Below are positions 45,301-54,446 of a stretch of DNA of 64,000 nucleotides, in pieces. Made by a program: the position numbers and the translations under genes. The notes under the pieces were generated by a model that was not told the origin of the DNA, did not search any database, and worked only from the letters and a program-made list of their open reading frames with translations. The first letter of the stretch is position 1. Each line of letters begins with the position of its first letter. Source of the DNA: Acidovorax sp. Root219 (lineage in GTDB: Bacteria; Pseudomonadota; Gammaproteobacteria; Burkholderiales; Burkholderiaceae_C); the NCBI RefSeq assembly GCF_001428665.1, contig NZ_LMIJ01000011.1:589165-653164 (forward strand). The letters run 5' to 3'.

Positions 45301-46142
45301 GCGCGCACGGTCTTGCTGCCATCAGCGGCCAGCGCCACCAGCAGCGGTGGGAAGGCGGCGCGCAGTTCCTTGTCCGGCCCGATGCGCGAAGCCAGCTGCA
45401 CGCGGCCCGATGCCGAGAGCTGCTGCAGCAGGGCCTGTGCGGCCTCGGGGCGCGCGCGCATGAAATCGGCGACGGCCGGGTTCTTCACCAGATGGTCCAG
45501 GCGGTCCTGGTAGTAGCTGTCCAGGCCCTTGCGCTCGAACACCAGCTGCAGCGCCAGCGCCTCGTCCAAGCCTTCTTCGGTCAGCAGGCGGGCGACGAGG
45601 TCGACCGTCCAGGCCGCACGCTCCTTGGCCGGCTCGTGCTTGTTGCTGTTGCCATCCTTGAAGCTGGCATGCACCGCATCGTTGACCAGGTATTGCAGCC
45701 AGTCGGGCACGGGCGCACCAGGGTGCTCCAGCGACTTGCCGGCATCGGCTGCAGCCAGCAGCTTGCCCAGGCGCACCAGCAGGGCCAGAGGCGGCTTGTC
45801 GGCAGGCACAGCGGCGTAGAACCCGGAGCGCCCGGCCAGGCTCTTCTTGCCCGCTGCCTCCAGGGGCTTGTCGTTCCAGAGGTTGAAGCCCCAGCGCAGC
45901 CGGCCCGGCGAGCCGAGCAATTGACCGGGCTCAAGGGCATGGGGGGCCTGCAGCTCCAGCAGCACGGCTTCGTGGGTGCCTTCGCTCACGAAGGCCAGGG
46001 CCTTGTCCGCCAGGCCCGGCGCCGCCTTGTCCAGCGGCTCCATGGCCTGGCGCAGCAGGTTGTTCTGCGCGGTGCTCAGTCCATTGCCATCATTGCCCGA
46101 GCGGCCCGTCACCGCCCCCACGATCTTGTCCAGCAATCCCAT
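42330..46142 (-). CDS. DUF4132 domain protein with HEAT-like repeats (YehI/MolR-like)
   Basis: This is a 1270-residue cytoplasmic protein. The N-terminal half is alpha-helical and repetitive, with HEAT-like units such as RLRLLAALLNNGDTSQRTQAAELLARLP and VRTEAANWLAELKYTDAVPALTKALEK. The C-terminal third is the DUF4132 domain (CTGRHWPVAEWREYLHRHPVAGRLIQRLVW, FTDEKGLAVSEIKDRQGWVSD, GFFYQYTKDFSSVGVRVAIDFSG). E. coli YehI and MolR are in this family; no biochemical role is established. A charged segment EEEAEENKTQKHKYTWRQK sits near the middle. The gene follows SWIM and VWA genes on the same strand. Confidence 0.82.
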   Translation of the reverse strand: MGLLDKIVGAVTGRSGNDGNGLSTAQNNLLRQAMEPLDKAAPGLADKALAFVSEGTHEAVLLELQAPHALEPGQLLGSPGRLRWGFNLWNDKPLEAAGKKSLAGRSGFYAAVPADKPPLALLVRLGKLLAAADAGKSLEHPGAPVPDWLQYLVNDAVHASFKDGNSNKHEPAKERAAWTVDLVARLLTEEGLDEALALQLVFERKGLDSYYQDRLDHLVKNPAVADFMRARPEAAQALLQQLSASGRVQLASRIGPDKELRAAFPPLLVALAADGSKTVRAEAVPHIEGIAEAERLRLLAALLNNGDTSQRTQAAELLARLPAESTRSLLEAALASEASKPVQQAIRAALNRLDAAGNAQEQDLPEPPPWAPFADNPLGQDALDLLLANRTEVIERARRAAEEEAEENKTQKHKYTWRQKSYANLSKLTEDDMRQALALLNGQLDRKQTEKLRSTEVAQAVTHGNRLFALPSFGPSHLIRWLGVSRYGRSFWFDDGFQKWLGRQPRGSVDLRALAELMQRSSLPIIEVARTALSDYWNTPSATDLLPPECIWPFFMEHPEFIDQALGLTAPPPNTERYSSALALAPALQTLAVFPTIPARWLPRVMELALGEGKTHRPMAQKALSTLPSIGRQVVESLTHTKSEVRTEAANWLAELKYTDAVPALTKALEKESRETVRAAFLTALEGLGDDISPRLAPAILLAEAKKGLKAKPPAGLAWFALDALPAARWADGTAVEPEILRWWVVLACKLKEPGGNALLTRYMGLLDAGSRQTLGSSVLRQFIAQDTRHPPLEEGIAYAQAHAPQRYQSYQKGYQNAKPEYRQYYEADYAKSEDQVFEECKREKMAEYLGSAIGEKGILALAAFAPGHEIVTLLQQYMRDHYQRRSQIEAMLEGVAPGNDPVVIQLMLGLSRRYRTASVQTKARALVQEIADRNGWTQDQLADRTIPTAGLDDTGTLALPFGERIFTMVLDAAMKPELRNPEGKAIKTLPEPRQNDDPAQAKETKALLSTSKKELKQVIDLQTARLFEAMCTGRHWPVAEWREYLHRHPVAGRLIQRLVWLEVDAEGAALQSFRPTEDGSLINTEDDEVQLSDGAQVRLAHASLVDKASASAWTKHFKDYKTAPLFPQMSRQSPTLAFTDEKGLAVSEIKDRQGWVSDSFTLRGAFTKLGYQRAQAEDGGFFYQYTKDFSSVGVRVAIDFSGNTLPEENVAAALKTLSFEDSKARSWGDNTLPLASVPPVLLAEAYADYLAIAQACTGFDADWEKKMPW

Positions 46143-46277
46143 GCGCGATCCCCTGTGGTCTGAATAGAGCCTCGCATTTTGTCAGCGCGTCATGGCGCTG
46201 CCGTGGCGCCAGGCCGCGCCAGCGTGCAATTTGCCCGCTTTCAAGGTAATGGCTTGTAACACCACGCCGGTGCGCGA

Positions 46278-48368
46278 CTACGCAGCGATGGAGGGCAGGC
46301 CGTCGAGCTCCACCGTGCGCTGGCACAGCTGCTGCAGGCGCAGCATGCCGGCCGGCTGCGGTGTGGCCAAGTGGTGTTGCAGGGCCGATGCCACGGTGTG
46401 CAGCCCCACCGAGGCGATGCCGGGTAACGCAGCGCCCAGGCGCTCCGATTGCGTTTCGGTGAGCGGCATGCGTCCGGTGGCGGCCTGGGTCTCCAGCACG
46501 TCGAGCACCGGGCCCAGCAGGCGCTGGGCGCGCGTGGGCTGGGTGGCCGCTGGCGTGGCCTGGTCCTTGCGCCATTGCACCAGGCGCAGGATGCGCTGGG
46601 CCAGCGGCGTGGGCCGCGCCGCCTCGGTCGCATAGTCCAGCGAGATGGCATGCACCTGGCCTTTGGCGTCACTGCTCAGCAGCGACAGCGGCACCAGCAA
46701 GGTGGTGGCAGAGGTGCGCTCCACCCGCACCAGCACGGCGTGTACCGGGGCGCCACGTGCGGCCAGCCGGTCGAGGTTGTCCACGCGCTGCATGCTGGCG
46801 TCGCCCACGGGCACGGTCAGGTGCAGCCACAGGCCATCGGCATCCTGCACGGGCCACAGCAACTGCTGGTGCGCCTCATCGAGGATGGGGGTGCGCGTGG
46901 CGGCAGGGCGCAGCAGCACCAGTTCGGCGCCATCGCCCGAGAGACCCGTGGCCGCGCTCAGCTGCGCCGTGAGTTCGGCCCAGCGGCCACAGCCCAGCGT
47001 GGCCAGGCGCGCATCGCCCGCGTGCCAGGGTGCCAGCGCCTGCGCCCGGGCCGTGCCGGCCAAAGCCAGCCGGTCGTCGTCGGCCAGCCGGGGGGATTCA
47101 AGCTGCAGCGGGGCCTGGCACAGGGACTGTGCGGCGCCCACACCGGGCCACACGGCATGGATGGCCCAGGCGCTGTGGCGCGTGAAGCCCGTGTCGCTGC
47201 CATCGGGGCGCGCCAGCACGGCCTGCAGCAGCCGCTGGCCCTCCAGGTCCCAGAAGGCCAGGGTCAGGCCGCGCGCACCGCCCAGGGTCTGCCACCAGTG
47301 GGCGCCCAGGGGCAGCAATTGCAACGCCGCTGTCTCGTCGAAGGTGCGGCGCACCCGGCCGCGCAGGGCGGCGGTGCGCTCTGCGGCCTCCTGGCCTTCA
47401 GCGGGGGCACGCAGGGCATCGCACAGCGCCTGGATGCTGGACATCAGCGCCAGCGCATCGCGCTCCTGCATGCGGTGGTCGCGCCGCACCAGACCGTCGA
47501 CCATGCCGCCCAGGTTGCGCAGCAGCGCGGCCAGGCGCGGCAGGCCTTCGCCGCGTGCCGACATGTTGAGCGCCAGCAAGCGTGCCGAGGCCTGCTCGCT
47601 CACGTGAGACAGGCCGCCGGTCAGCAGCTCGTGCAGCATGGCCTCCACCTGGGCGAGGAAGGCGCGCTCGCGTTCGCCCAGCGCGGCGGTGGGCTGCTCT
47701 GCCGCTGCGGCAGGGGCCATTCCCTCGGGCCAGGGCAGCGGCTCGCCCAGCACCTCGCGCAGGGCCGCCAGCGCGATCAGGTGCACGGCCTTGCGCTCGC
47801 GTGTGGGCACTTCGGACACCATGCCCTCGTAGCCGGCACCGGCCACATAGCGGCAGGTGGCGCCCAGCGCGGGCAGGTCCATCACCAGTGTGCCGCCCTG
47901 CACGCGCCACTCGATGCCGCAGGGCAGCGCTTGCACCGCGCGGCGCACGGCGGCCACGCCGGCCTGCTTGAACAGCGCGGGGGCTTGCAGGGCGCGCACC
48001 TCGGCCAATGGATCGGCGCTGGGCCCAGGCGCAGGCAGCGGTGTCGCATCCGCCTGGGCACCAGGGGTTGCTGGTGCTCCAGCGGTGGCGGCACCGGGCT
48101 CCAGCGCTCGCAGCCATAGCGCCGCACCCAGGATGTGCTTGCAGATGCCCGGCGCCGGGCAGTCGCACTGCGCCTTCTGCGGGCCCCGGGCGTCGAGCTG
48201 CACGCGCTGGCCATCGGCCTCGACCACGCCGCCGTCGGCGCCCTGCTCGGCCCAGAGCACCTTGCCTGCCTCCACGTCCTTGGCCGCGCGGCGCAGCAGG
48301 CCCGCGTTGGCCAGGGCCGTGAGGGTGTCGTCGTCGTAGGCGCGGAAGCTCTCGAACCAGGCGGCCAT
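46278..48368 (-). CDS. SWIM zinc-finger protein (YehQ-like)
   Basis: ATG 48368 lies 2 bases after the stop of the VWA gene and gives 696 residues. The SWIM motif CDCPAPGICKH (Cys68, Cys70, Cys76, His78) is near the N terminus, inside a region AKDVEAGKVLWAEQGADGGVVEADGQRVQLD. The remainder is a long helical region of unknown fold. SWIM fingers bind zinc and often contact DNA or proteins; E. coli YehQ shows the same layout next to a VWA gene. The tight spacing indicates co-translation with the VWA protein. Confidence 0.82.
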   Translation of the reverse strand: MAAWFESFRAYDDDTLTALANAGLLRRAAKDVEAGKVLWAEQGADGGVVEADGQRVQLDARGPQKAQCDCPAPGICKHILGAALWLRALEPGAATAGAPATPGAQADATPLPAPGPSADPLAEVRALQAPALFKQAGVAAVRRAVQALPCGIEWRVQGGTLVMDLPALGATCRYVAGAGYEGMVSEVPTRERKAVHLIALAALREVLGEPLPWPEGMAPAAAAEQPTAALGERERAFLAQVEAMLHELLTGGLSHVSEQASARLLALNMSARGEGLPRLAALLRNLGGMVDGLVRRDHRMQERDALALMSSIQALCDALRAPAEGQEAAERTAALRGRVRRTFDETAALQLLPLGAHWWQTLGGARGLTLAFWDLEGQRLLQAVLARPDGSDTGFTRHSAWAIHAVWPGVGAAQSLCQAPLQLESPRLADDDRLALAGTARAQALAPWHAGDARLATLGCGRWAELTAQLSAATGLSGDGAELVLLRPAATRTPILDEAHQQLLWPVQDADGLWLHLTVPVGDASMQRVDNLDRLAARGAPVHAVLVRVERTSATTLLVPLSLLSSDAKGQVHAISLDYATEAARPTPLAQRILRLVQWRKDQATPAATQPTRAQRLLGPVLDVLETQAATGRMPLTETQSERLGAALPGIASVGLHTVASALQHHLATPQPAGMLRLQQLCQRTVELDGLPSIAA

Positions 48369-48370
48369 CG

Positions 48371-49525
48371 TCACTCCATCACTTCCGCAAGCCACTGCGC
48401 GAAATGGGTGGGTGTGAGCGCTGCCACGTGCATGCCCTTGTTGGCCAGGCGCTGGGCCATCTGGCGGTCGTAGACCGGGTTGGCGCCTTCGTCGAGCGCG
48501 GCCAGCCCGAGCAGCTTCACGCGCGCCTCGGCCATGCGCGCCACGGCCGACAGCAGCGGGCCGGGGGCGGCGCCTTCCTCGAAGTCGCTGATCAGCGTGA
48601 ACACCGTGCGCTGCGGGTTACCGATCAGCGACTCGCAGTAATGCACCGCGCGCCCGATGTCGGTGCCACCGCCAAGCTGCACCGTGAGCAGCACCTCCAC
48701 CGGGTCGTGCGCCAGGTGCGTAAGGTCGACCACGGCGGTGTCGAACACCACGAGCTTCACGCGCACGGCGGGCAGCGAGCTCATGATGCCGGCGATCACG
48801 GCGCTGTAGATCACCGAGTCCATCATCGAGCCGCTCTGGTCCACGCACAGCACCACGTCCCAGGGCAGGTTGCGCTTCACGCGGGCGTTGAACAGCGGGC
48901 GCTGGATGACCAGCTGGCGCCGCTCGGCGCTGTAGTTCTTGAGGTTGGCCGCGATGGTGGCACGTGCATCGAAGTTCTGCGCGTTCTTGATCAGCGAGCG
49001 CCGCTGGCGGTTGCGCCGGCCCACCAGGGCGTTGACGAAGTCGTTCTTCAAGCGCCGGGTGATCTCGTCCACCGTCTTCTGGATCACCTCGCGCACGGCA
49101 TCGCGCATGGCCCCCGACAGGCGCCCGCGCATGCCCAGCAGCGCCTTGGCCAGGCCCGGCGTGGGGTCCATGGAGCGCAGCACGGCCGGGTCCTTGAGCA
49201 GGTCGGTGAGCTGGTAGCGGTCGATCGCCTGGGTCTGCATGCGCTCGAAGACTTCCTGCGGAAACAGTTCGCGCGAGCGGTTGAGCCAGTCGATGGCGCG
49301 CAGCTGGCTCGGGTCGAGCGAGCCGGCTGCGCCGCCCGCAGGGCGCGCCAGGCCCCGGCCGTCGTACTCGCGGCCGTAGAGGTATTCGAGGGCCTGGTCG
49401 AGCTTCCAGTCGCCCGCATCGAACTGCGCATGCGACAGCGGCTGCGCGGCATAGCGGCCCAGGATCAGGCGCCAGCGGCGCAGGGCCTCGTCGGGGCGGG
49501 TGTGGTCGGACTCAGGGCTTTCCAT
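48371..49525 (-). CDS. Von Willebrand A (CoxE-like) protein, probable MoxR partner (YehP-like)
   Basis: ATG 49525 gives 384 residues. A helical N-terminal part (RRWRLILGRYAAQPL, MRGRLSGAMRDAVREVIQKTVDEITRRLKNDFVNAL) precedes a VWA domain with an intact MIDAS: DQSGSM (Asp229, Ser231, Ser233), LGGGTDIG for the Thr ligand and ISDFEEG for the second Asp. MIDAS proteins bind substrates through Mg2+ and pair with MoxR ATPases as adaptors. A start further upstream would fall in the ssb terminator. It opens the VWA-SWIM-DUF4132 series. Confidence 0.87.
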   Translation of the reverse strand: MESPESDHTRPDEALRRWRLILGRYAAQPLSHAQFDAGDWKLDQALEYLYGREYDGRGLARPAGGAAGSLDPSQLRAIDWLNRSRELFPQEVFERMQTQAIDRYQLTDLLKDPAVLRSMDPTPGLAKALLGMRGRLSGAMRDAVREVIQKTVDEITRRLKNDFVNALVGRRNRQRRSLIKNAQNFDARATIAANLKNYSAERRQLVIQRPLFNARVKRNLPWDVVLCVDQSGSMMDSVIYSAVIAGIMSSLPAVRVKLVVFDTAVVDLTHLAHDPVEVLLTVQLGGGTDIGRAVHYCESLIGNPQRTVFTLISDFEEGAAPGPLLSAVARMAEARVKLLGLAALDEGANPVYDRQMAQRLANKGMHVAALTPTHFAQWLAEVME

Positions 49526-49548
49526 GGTCATTGGTGCCCATGCGGGCG

Positions 49549-49577
49549 AAAAAAAGGCCCGCAACATGGGCGGGCCT
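49549..49577 (-). terminator. Intrinsic terminator of ssb
   Basis: AGGCCCGC and GCGGGCCT form a perfect 8-bp stem with a 7-base loop, followed on the minus strand by a run of seven T. It separates ssb from the VWA gene, whose start lies 24 bases further on. Confidence 0.9.
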
Positions 49578-49650
49578 GGACAGGAGCCATGGGGCTGCGA
49601 AGGGCTGCCGGGTTCCAGCGGTCATGCGCAACACGCCCTTGTGCGACCGA

Positions 49651-50214
49651 TCAGAACGGGATGTCGTCGTCCATGTCGTCGAAGCCCGAGGCCGCACGCG
49701 GTGCGGGCGCAGGGGCCGGGCGCGCGGCCGGCGCAGCGGGGCGCTGCTGTGCAGGAGGGGCGGGGCGGCGCTGTTGCTGGGGTGGCGCGTCGTAGCCACC
49801 ACCACCCTGGTCGCCGCCGTAGCCGCCACCATCGTCATAGCCGCCCTGTTGGCCACCGCCTTGGCCGCCACCCATGCCCTGGCGGCTGCCCAGCATCTGC
49901 ATCTGGTCGGCACGGATTTCGGTGCTGTATTTTTCCACGCCCGCCTGGTCGGTCCACTTGCGGGTGCGCAGGCTGCCTTCCACGTAGACCTGCGAGCCCT
50001 TGCGCAGGTACTGGCCGGCGATTTCGGCCAGGCGGCCGTTGAAGACCACGCGGTGCCACTCGGTGGCTTCCTTCATTTCGCCGCTTTGCTTGTCTTTCCA
50101 CTTGTCGGTGGTGGCAATCGTCACGTTCGCCACCTGGTCGCCACTGGGAAAGGTGCGCATTTCAGGGTCGCGGCCGAGGTTGCCGACGATGATGACTTTG
50201 TTCACGGATGCCAT
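49651..50214 (-). CDS. ssb: Single-stranded DNA-binding protein
   Basis: The 187-residue protein has the OB fold with the conserved start [49 protein letters not shown] and the tetramer residues. A Gly/Gln-rich then Pro/Ala-rich disordered linker follows. The tail [10 protein letters not shown] binds repair and replication partners. It acts at forks and in repair, which fits its position near uvrA. A CTCTCC/GGAGAG inverted repeat lies in the leader (50256-50274). A strong terminator follows the gene. Confidence 0.97.
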   Translation of the reverse strand: MASVNKVIIVGNLGRDPEMRTFPSGDQVANVTIATTDKWKDKQSGEMKEATEWHRVVFNGRLAEIAGQYLRKGSQVYVEGSLRTRKWTDQAGVEKYSTEIRADQMQMLGSRQGMGGGQGGGQQGGYDDGGGYGGDQGGGGYDAPPQQQRRPAPPAQQRPAAPAARPAPAPAPRAASGFDDMDDDIPF

Positions 50215-50347
50215 GGTGCTGCTCTACCTACTTGATGTTGGGGGGCGCTGGTGTGCTCTCCGGTCCGTGGAGAGACTGCGCGCCGAACGCGCCATTGTGC
50301 CGCAAGCCGGGGTGGCCGGGGCGGGCGCGAATCTGTTACAGAAACGC

Positions 50348-51598
50348 TCAGTGCCCCTGGCCCCGCCCCGTGGGACGCAGCGGCCAGGTCAGCACCAGCC
50401 ACAGCGCGGTGAGCACGGCCGTGGTGGCAAAGAGGCCCGGTGCGCCAGCCCATTTGACCAGGGCGCCACCCAGGGCACCCCCGGCAAACAGCCCCAGGGA
50501 CTGCAGGGTGTTGTAGCTGCCCAGGGCCGCGCCGCGCAGGGCGGCGGGTGCCATGCGCGAGACCAGGCTGGGCTGGCTGGCCTCCAGCGCGTTGAAACCG
50601 CAGAAGAACACGAACAGCAGCGGCCCCAACACCCACAGCGTGGGCGTGGCGCCACTGGCCGCCAGGCCGCCAAGGCCCAGTTGCACCACCAGCACCAGGG
50701 CGATGGAGCCCAGCAGGGCCGCGCGCAGATGCCCGGCGCGCTCCAGCGCGAACAGGCCCCCCATGGCCGCGAACGACAGCACCACCGCCGGCAGGTAGGC
50801 CTGCCAGTGGTGGTCCTTGGGCAGGCCGGCCTGCACCAGCATGGCTGGCACGGCCACCCACATGGACAGCTGCACCGTGTGCAGCACGAACACGCCCAGG
50901 TTCAGGCGCAGCAGGTCAGGGTGGGCCCAGACGTCGGCCAGGCGGCCCCGGGGGGCATTGCGGTGCTCCGTGGGCTCGGGGGGAACCAGCCACAGCACCA
51001 CGGCCACGCCGGCCAGCGCCAGCGCGCAGGTCAGGCCGAACAGGCCCGACAGGCCGATGTGGGCCGTGAGCAGCGGCGCGGCCACCAGGGCCACGGCGAA
51101 CATCAGGCCGATGCTGCCACCCACCAGGGCCATGGCCTTGGTGCGCACTGCATCGCGGGTCTGGTCGGCCAGCAAGGCCGTGACAGCGGCCGACACGGCG
51201 CCCGCGCCCTGCAGCGCCCGGCCCAGCAGCAGCCCGGTGAGCGAATCGGCCAGCGCCGCCAGCAGGCTGCCGCCGGCAAACACCAGCAGGCCGAGCACGA
51301 TCACGCGCTTGCGCCCGAACCGGTCCGAGGCCATGCCCAGCGGCAGCTGCAGCAGCGCCTGGGTGAGCCCGTAGATGCCCATGGCCAGGCCCACCAGGGC
51401 CGGGTCATCCCCCCCGGGGTACTTGCGTGCCTCCAGCGCGAACACCGGCAGCACCAGGAACAGGCCGAGCATGCGCAGCGCGAAGATCAGCGCCAGGCTG
51501 ACGCTGGCGCGCCGCTCCAGCGGCGTCATGGCGTGCGCGGCCGTCGGCGGCAGGGGGGCAGAGGGGGAAGGGGCGGCACTCGGGGCCGGGGAAGGCAT
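50348..51598 (-). CDS. MFS transporter
   Basis: ATG 51598 gives 416 residues with about twelve membrane helices. The MFS loop 2-3 motif is intact (GMASDRFGRKRVIV), and a drug/H+ antiporter-like pattern occurs in LLLGRALQGAGAVSAAVTALLADQTR. The cargo is unknown; the YajR-like multidrug or small-molecule exporter group is the nearest match. The N terminus is a Pro/Ser/Ala-rich cytosolic stretch. An FNR-like box lies about 70 bases upstream. MFS and ssb beside uvrA is a recurring layout in related genomes (from memory). Confidence 0.85.
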   Translation of the reverse strand: MPSPAPSAAPSPSAPLPPTAAHAMTPLERRASVSLALIFALRMLGLFLVLPVFALEARKYPGGDDPALVGLAMGIYGLTQALLQLPLGMASDRFGRKRVIVLGLLVFAGGSLLAALADSLTGLLLGRALQGAGAVSAAVTALLADQTRDAVRTKAMALVGGSIGLMFAVALVAAPLLTAHIGLSGLFGLTCALALAGVAVVLWLVPPEPTEHRNAPRGRLADVWAHPDLLRLNLGVFVLHTVQLSMWVAVPAMLVQAGLPKDHHWQAYLPAVVLSFAAMGGLFALERAGHLRAALLGSIALVLVVQLGLGGLAASGATPTLWVLGPLLFVFFCGFNALEASQPSLVSRMAPAALRGAALGSYNTLQSLGLFAGGALGGALVKWAGAPGLFATTAVLTALWLVLTWPLRPTGRGQGH

Positions 51599-51660
51599 GA
51601 ACAAGGAAAGGGGCTCGGTGGACGGCGCAAACCCCGATTCTCGCCCATCCCCCTGTCCGT

Positions 51661-51674
51661 TGACTTTGATCAAG
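51661..51674 (-). promoter_or_regulatory. FNR/Anr-like box upstream of the MFS gene (TTGAC-TTTG-ATCAA)
   Basis: The site matches TTGAT-N4-ATCAA at 9 of 10 fixed positions. Its centre lies about 70 bases before the MFS start. A GAGAAT -10-like hexamer on the minus strand (51642-51637) puts the box near -38 to -41, where FNR activates. An oxygen-responsive promoter is likely but unproven. Confidence 0.5.
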
Positions 51675-51697
51675 AACAAACGGCCATCCGCTTGCGC

Positions 51698-54391
51698 TCA
51701 ATAGACGTCGCGCCGGTAGCGTCCGTCCGCGATCAGCGCGTCCAGCGCATCGGCGCCCAGCACCTCGGCCAGCACCGCATCCACGCCCGAGCCCATGCCC
51801 TGGGCACTGCCGCAGACATAGAGGATGGCGCCGTCAGCCACCCATGCGCGCAACTCGCTGGCGGCGGCGCGCAGGCGGTCCTGCACGTAGCGGTGCTCGC
51901 CGCCATCGCGCGAGAACACGCGGTCCAGCCGCGCCAGGAAGCCAGCGGCCTGCCAACCCTCGATCTCGGCGGTGCACAGGGTGTCGTGCGCGCTGTGGCG
52001 CTCGCCGAAGAGCAGCCAGTTGCGCCGGTGCCCACCTGCCACCCGTGCGCGCAGGTGCGAGCGCAGGCCTGCCAGGCCCGAGCCGTTGCCGATGAACAGG
52101 CAGGGCACGTCGCCCGTGGCCGCGTCGAAGCGCGGGTTGGCTACCAGGCGCAGGGGTACCAGCGTGCCCAGCGGGGCATGCGTGGTGAGCCAGCCCGAAG
52201 CCAGGCCCAGCCCGCCCGCATGGCGCTCCTGGCGCACCAGCAGCTGCAGCGCGCAGTCCTGCGGCAGCGAGGCCACGGAGTAGGTGCGCGGTGCCAGCGC
52301 CACCAGGGTGTCGGCGCAGGCCTGGGCATCGGCAAAGTGCAGTGGCGGCACCGGCAGCACGCTTTGCGCCAGCGCTTCAGCCAGAGTGCAGGGCTGGCTG
52401 GCCAAGTGCACGGGCTCGGTGCCCGCCCATCCTGCAGTGGCCAGCCAGGCATCCACTGCCTCAGCGTTGTGGCGGGCTTGCACCTCGACCAGGGCGCCGG
52501 GGTGCCAGGTGGCGGATGTGTCGGAGGTCAGCGCCAGCTCGAACAGCGGACCGCCCTCGCTGCCCGGGTTCAGGCATTCGCGTTGCGCCAGGCGCCAGGG
52601 GGTGTAGGGCAATGCGGGACCGGCATCGGCCAGCGGAGTATCCAGCGCCAGATGCTCGGCGCCTTCCAGGGTGGCCAGGGTCTGCATCCAGCGTGCCAGG
52701 GCAGCTGGGTCGCCGCTGTCCACCTCGATCAGTGGGAACAAGGGCTCGGCACTGCCTTTGCGCAGGGCTTCGTCCAGTGCATGGCCGTAGCCACAGAAGC
52801 GTGCGTAGTTGCGGTCGCCCAGCGCCAGCAGGCCGTAGCGCATGCCGGCCAGGGCGCCAGCACCCTGCTGCTCCAGCAAGCGCGTGAAGCGCCGGGCGCT
52901 GTCGGGCGGCTCCCCTTCGCCGAAGCTGCTGGCCACCAGCAGCACGCGGCGGTGCGCGCGCAGGGCCTCGGGGGTGAGCTGTGCCACCGACTGCACGGCC
53001 ACGCGCAGGCCGGCCTGCTGCAGGGCGGTGGCGCTTTGCAGCGCAATGCGCTCGGCCTGCCCGGCCTGGCTGGCGTAGGCCACCAGCAGGGTGTCGGCGG
53101 CCAGGGTGCCGGCCACGGCGGTGGGCACGCCCTGGCCGTGGGCGGCGCGCGCAGCCTCGGTGGCGCGGCGCTGGCGCCGGCGGTCCAGGTAGAGCATCCA
53201 GCCGGTGATGGCGAAGAGCGGCAGGCCCAGGCTGGCCAGCAGCATCGCCACCCGTCCCGGCAGGCCGAAATAGGTGCCCATGTGCACCGGGTAAATGGTG
53301 CTCAGTGCGCGAGCGCCCATGCTGCGCTCGGCGTAGAGGTCCTCGGCGCTGACCTTGCCGGTCAGGGGCTCGATGGACATGCGGTTGCGTGCGCGCTCAT
53401 GCGGCGCCTTGGCGTCGAGCCAGGTGACCTGCACCGGCTGCCCGGCCTTGGCCGGCATGCGCAGGCTGGCCTCGGCCCAGTCGCCGGCCTGCTGCTGGAA
53501 CACGGCCCAGGTGCGGGCCAGGTCCGGGGCTGCAGGCTCGGGCGCCTTGGGTTCGGCGCTGGCGGATGCCGGTGGTCGGGCCGTTGCGGCCACCCGCGGC
53601 GGGCGTTTCTGGCCGGCCCAGCCGTCCACCGTATCGCGCACGGCATCGAAGCACCATTAAATACCCGTGGCCGTGAGCGCCACGTACACCACCAGCGCCC
53701 AGGTGCCGATGACCGAGTGCAGGCCCCACAGGAAGGACCTGCCCTTGAGCGCGGTGTCGAAGGTCAGCCAGGTGCGCCAGCGCAGCGGGTTGCGAGGCCA
53801 GCGCAGGTACAGGCCCGAGAGCGACAGGCCCAGCAGGCAGATCGCCAGCACCCCGGCCACCACGCGGCCGGGTTCGCGCGGCAGCAGCAGCCAGCGGTGC
53901 AGCGACTCGATCCATTCAAAGAAACCATGCCCCTGCAGCTCGCCCAGCACGGCGCCGCTGTAAGGGTGCACATAGACCACGTCGCCGCGCCGCTCGCCGG
54001 GGCGCGCCACGAAGGTCACCCGCGCCGAGCTGCCCGGCTCGGCCTGCACGGCCACGCTGCTGATGCGCTCGCTGCGGCCGGCACGCTGCACCGCGTCGAC
54101 CGTCTGCTGGGGTGTCAGCATGGGTCCCGCCGAGGGGGCCACCTGCCGCACCCCGGGGTTGATCACGTCCAGGATCTCTTCGTGGAAGGCCAGCAGCGCC
54201 CCGGTCAGCCCGATGACCACCAGCACCGTGCCGGCGGTGATGCCGATGAACCAGTGCACCTGGAACCAGGCCTGGCGCAGCGTGGGCAGGGCCGGCAGGC
54301 GCCAGCGGCGGCCAGCCCATCCTGCGGCGGGCGTGGCGCCAGAGGCGGTGGCATCGGGGGATGCGTCGGGAAGGGTGTGTTCGGAGGCCAT
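51698..54391 (-). pseudogene. PepSY-flavodoxin-FAD reductase (ferric-siderophore reductase type), split by an in-frame TAA
   Basis: From ATG 54391 the frame encodes a PepSY membrane domain ([67 protein letters not shown]) and stops at TAA 53657-53659. The same frame continues with WCFDAVRDTVDGWAGQ, a second membrane part, a flavodoxin domain (LLVAYASQAGQAERIA, LLALGDRNYARFCGYG) and an FAD/NADPH reductase module (RTYSVASL, CLFIGNGSGLAGLRSHL, YVCGSAQGMG) to 51698. A Tyr codon changed to TAA fits. Homologues of about 850-900 residues reduce ferric siderophores at the inner membrane. A Fur box lies 56 bases upstream. It may be a true pseudogene or a sequencing error; both halves keep intact motifs. 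Confidence 0.82.
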
Positions 54392-54412
54392 GCTGCGGCG
54401 AGTGGGTGGCCA

Positions 54413-54432
54413 AATGGGGGTATGCCCCCATT
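54413..54432. other. Perfect inverted repeat in the leader of the Fur-controlled gene
   Basis: AATGGGGG and CCCCCATT flank the four bases TATG. It lies between the Fur box and the ATG at 54391, so the mRNA would carry a compact GC hairpin just before the start region. Function unknown. Confidence 0.5.
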
Positions 54433-54446
54433 GGATGGCCATCAAA

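Noticed and set aside
42147..46163. A 1338-codon open frame on the plus strand opposite the DUF4132 gene
   Set aside because: Composition is typical of a shadow frame (Gly, Gln, Leu, His runs), with no recognisable domain, while the minus strand encodes a coherent DUF4132 protein.
46193..46211. TGGCGC-N7-GCGCCA hairpin between the SWIM and DUF4132 genes as a terminator
   Set aside because: No T-run follows on either strand; it may be structure without termination.
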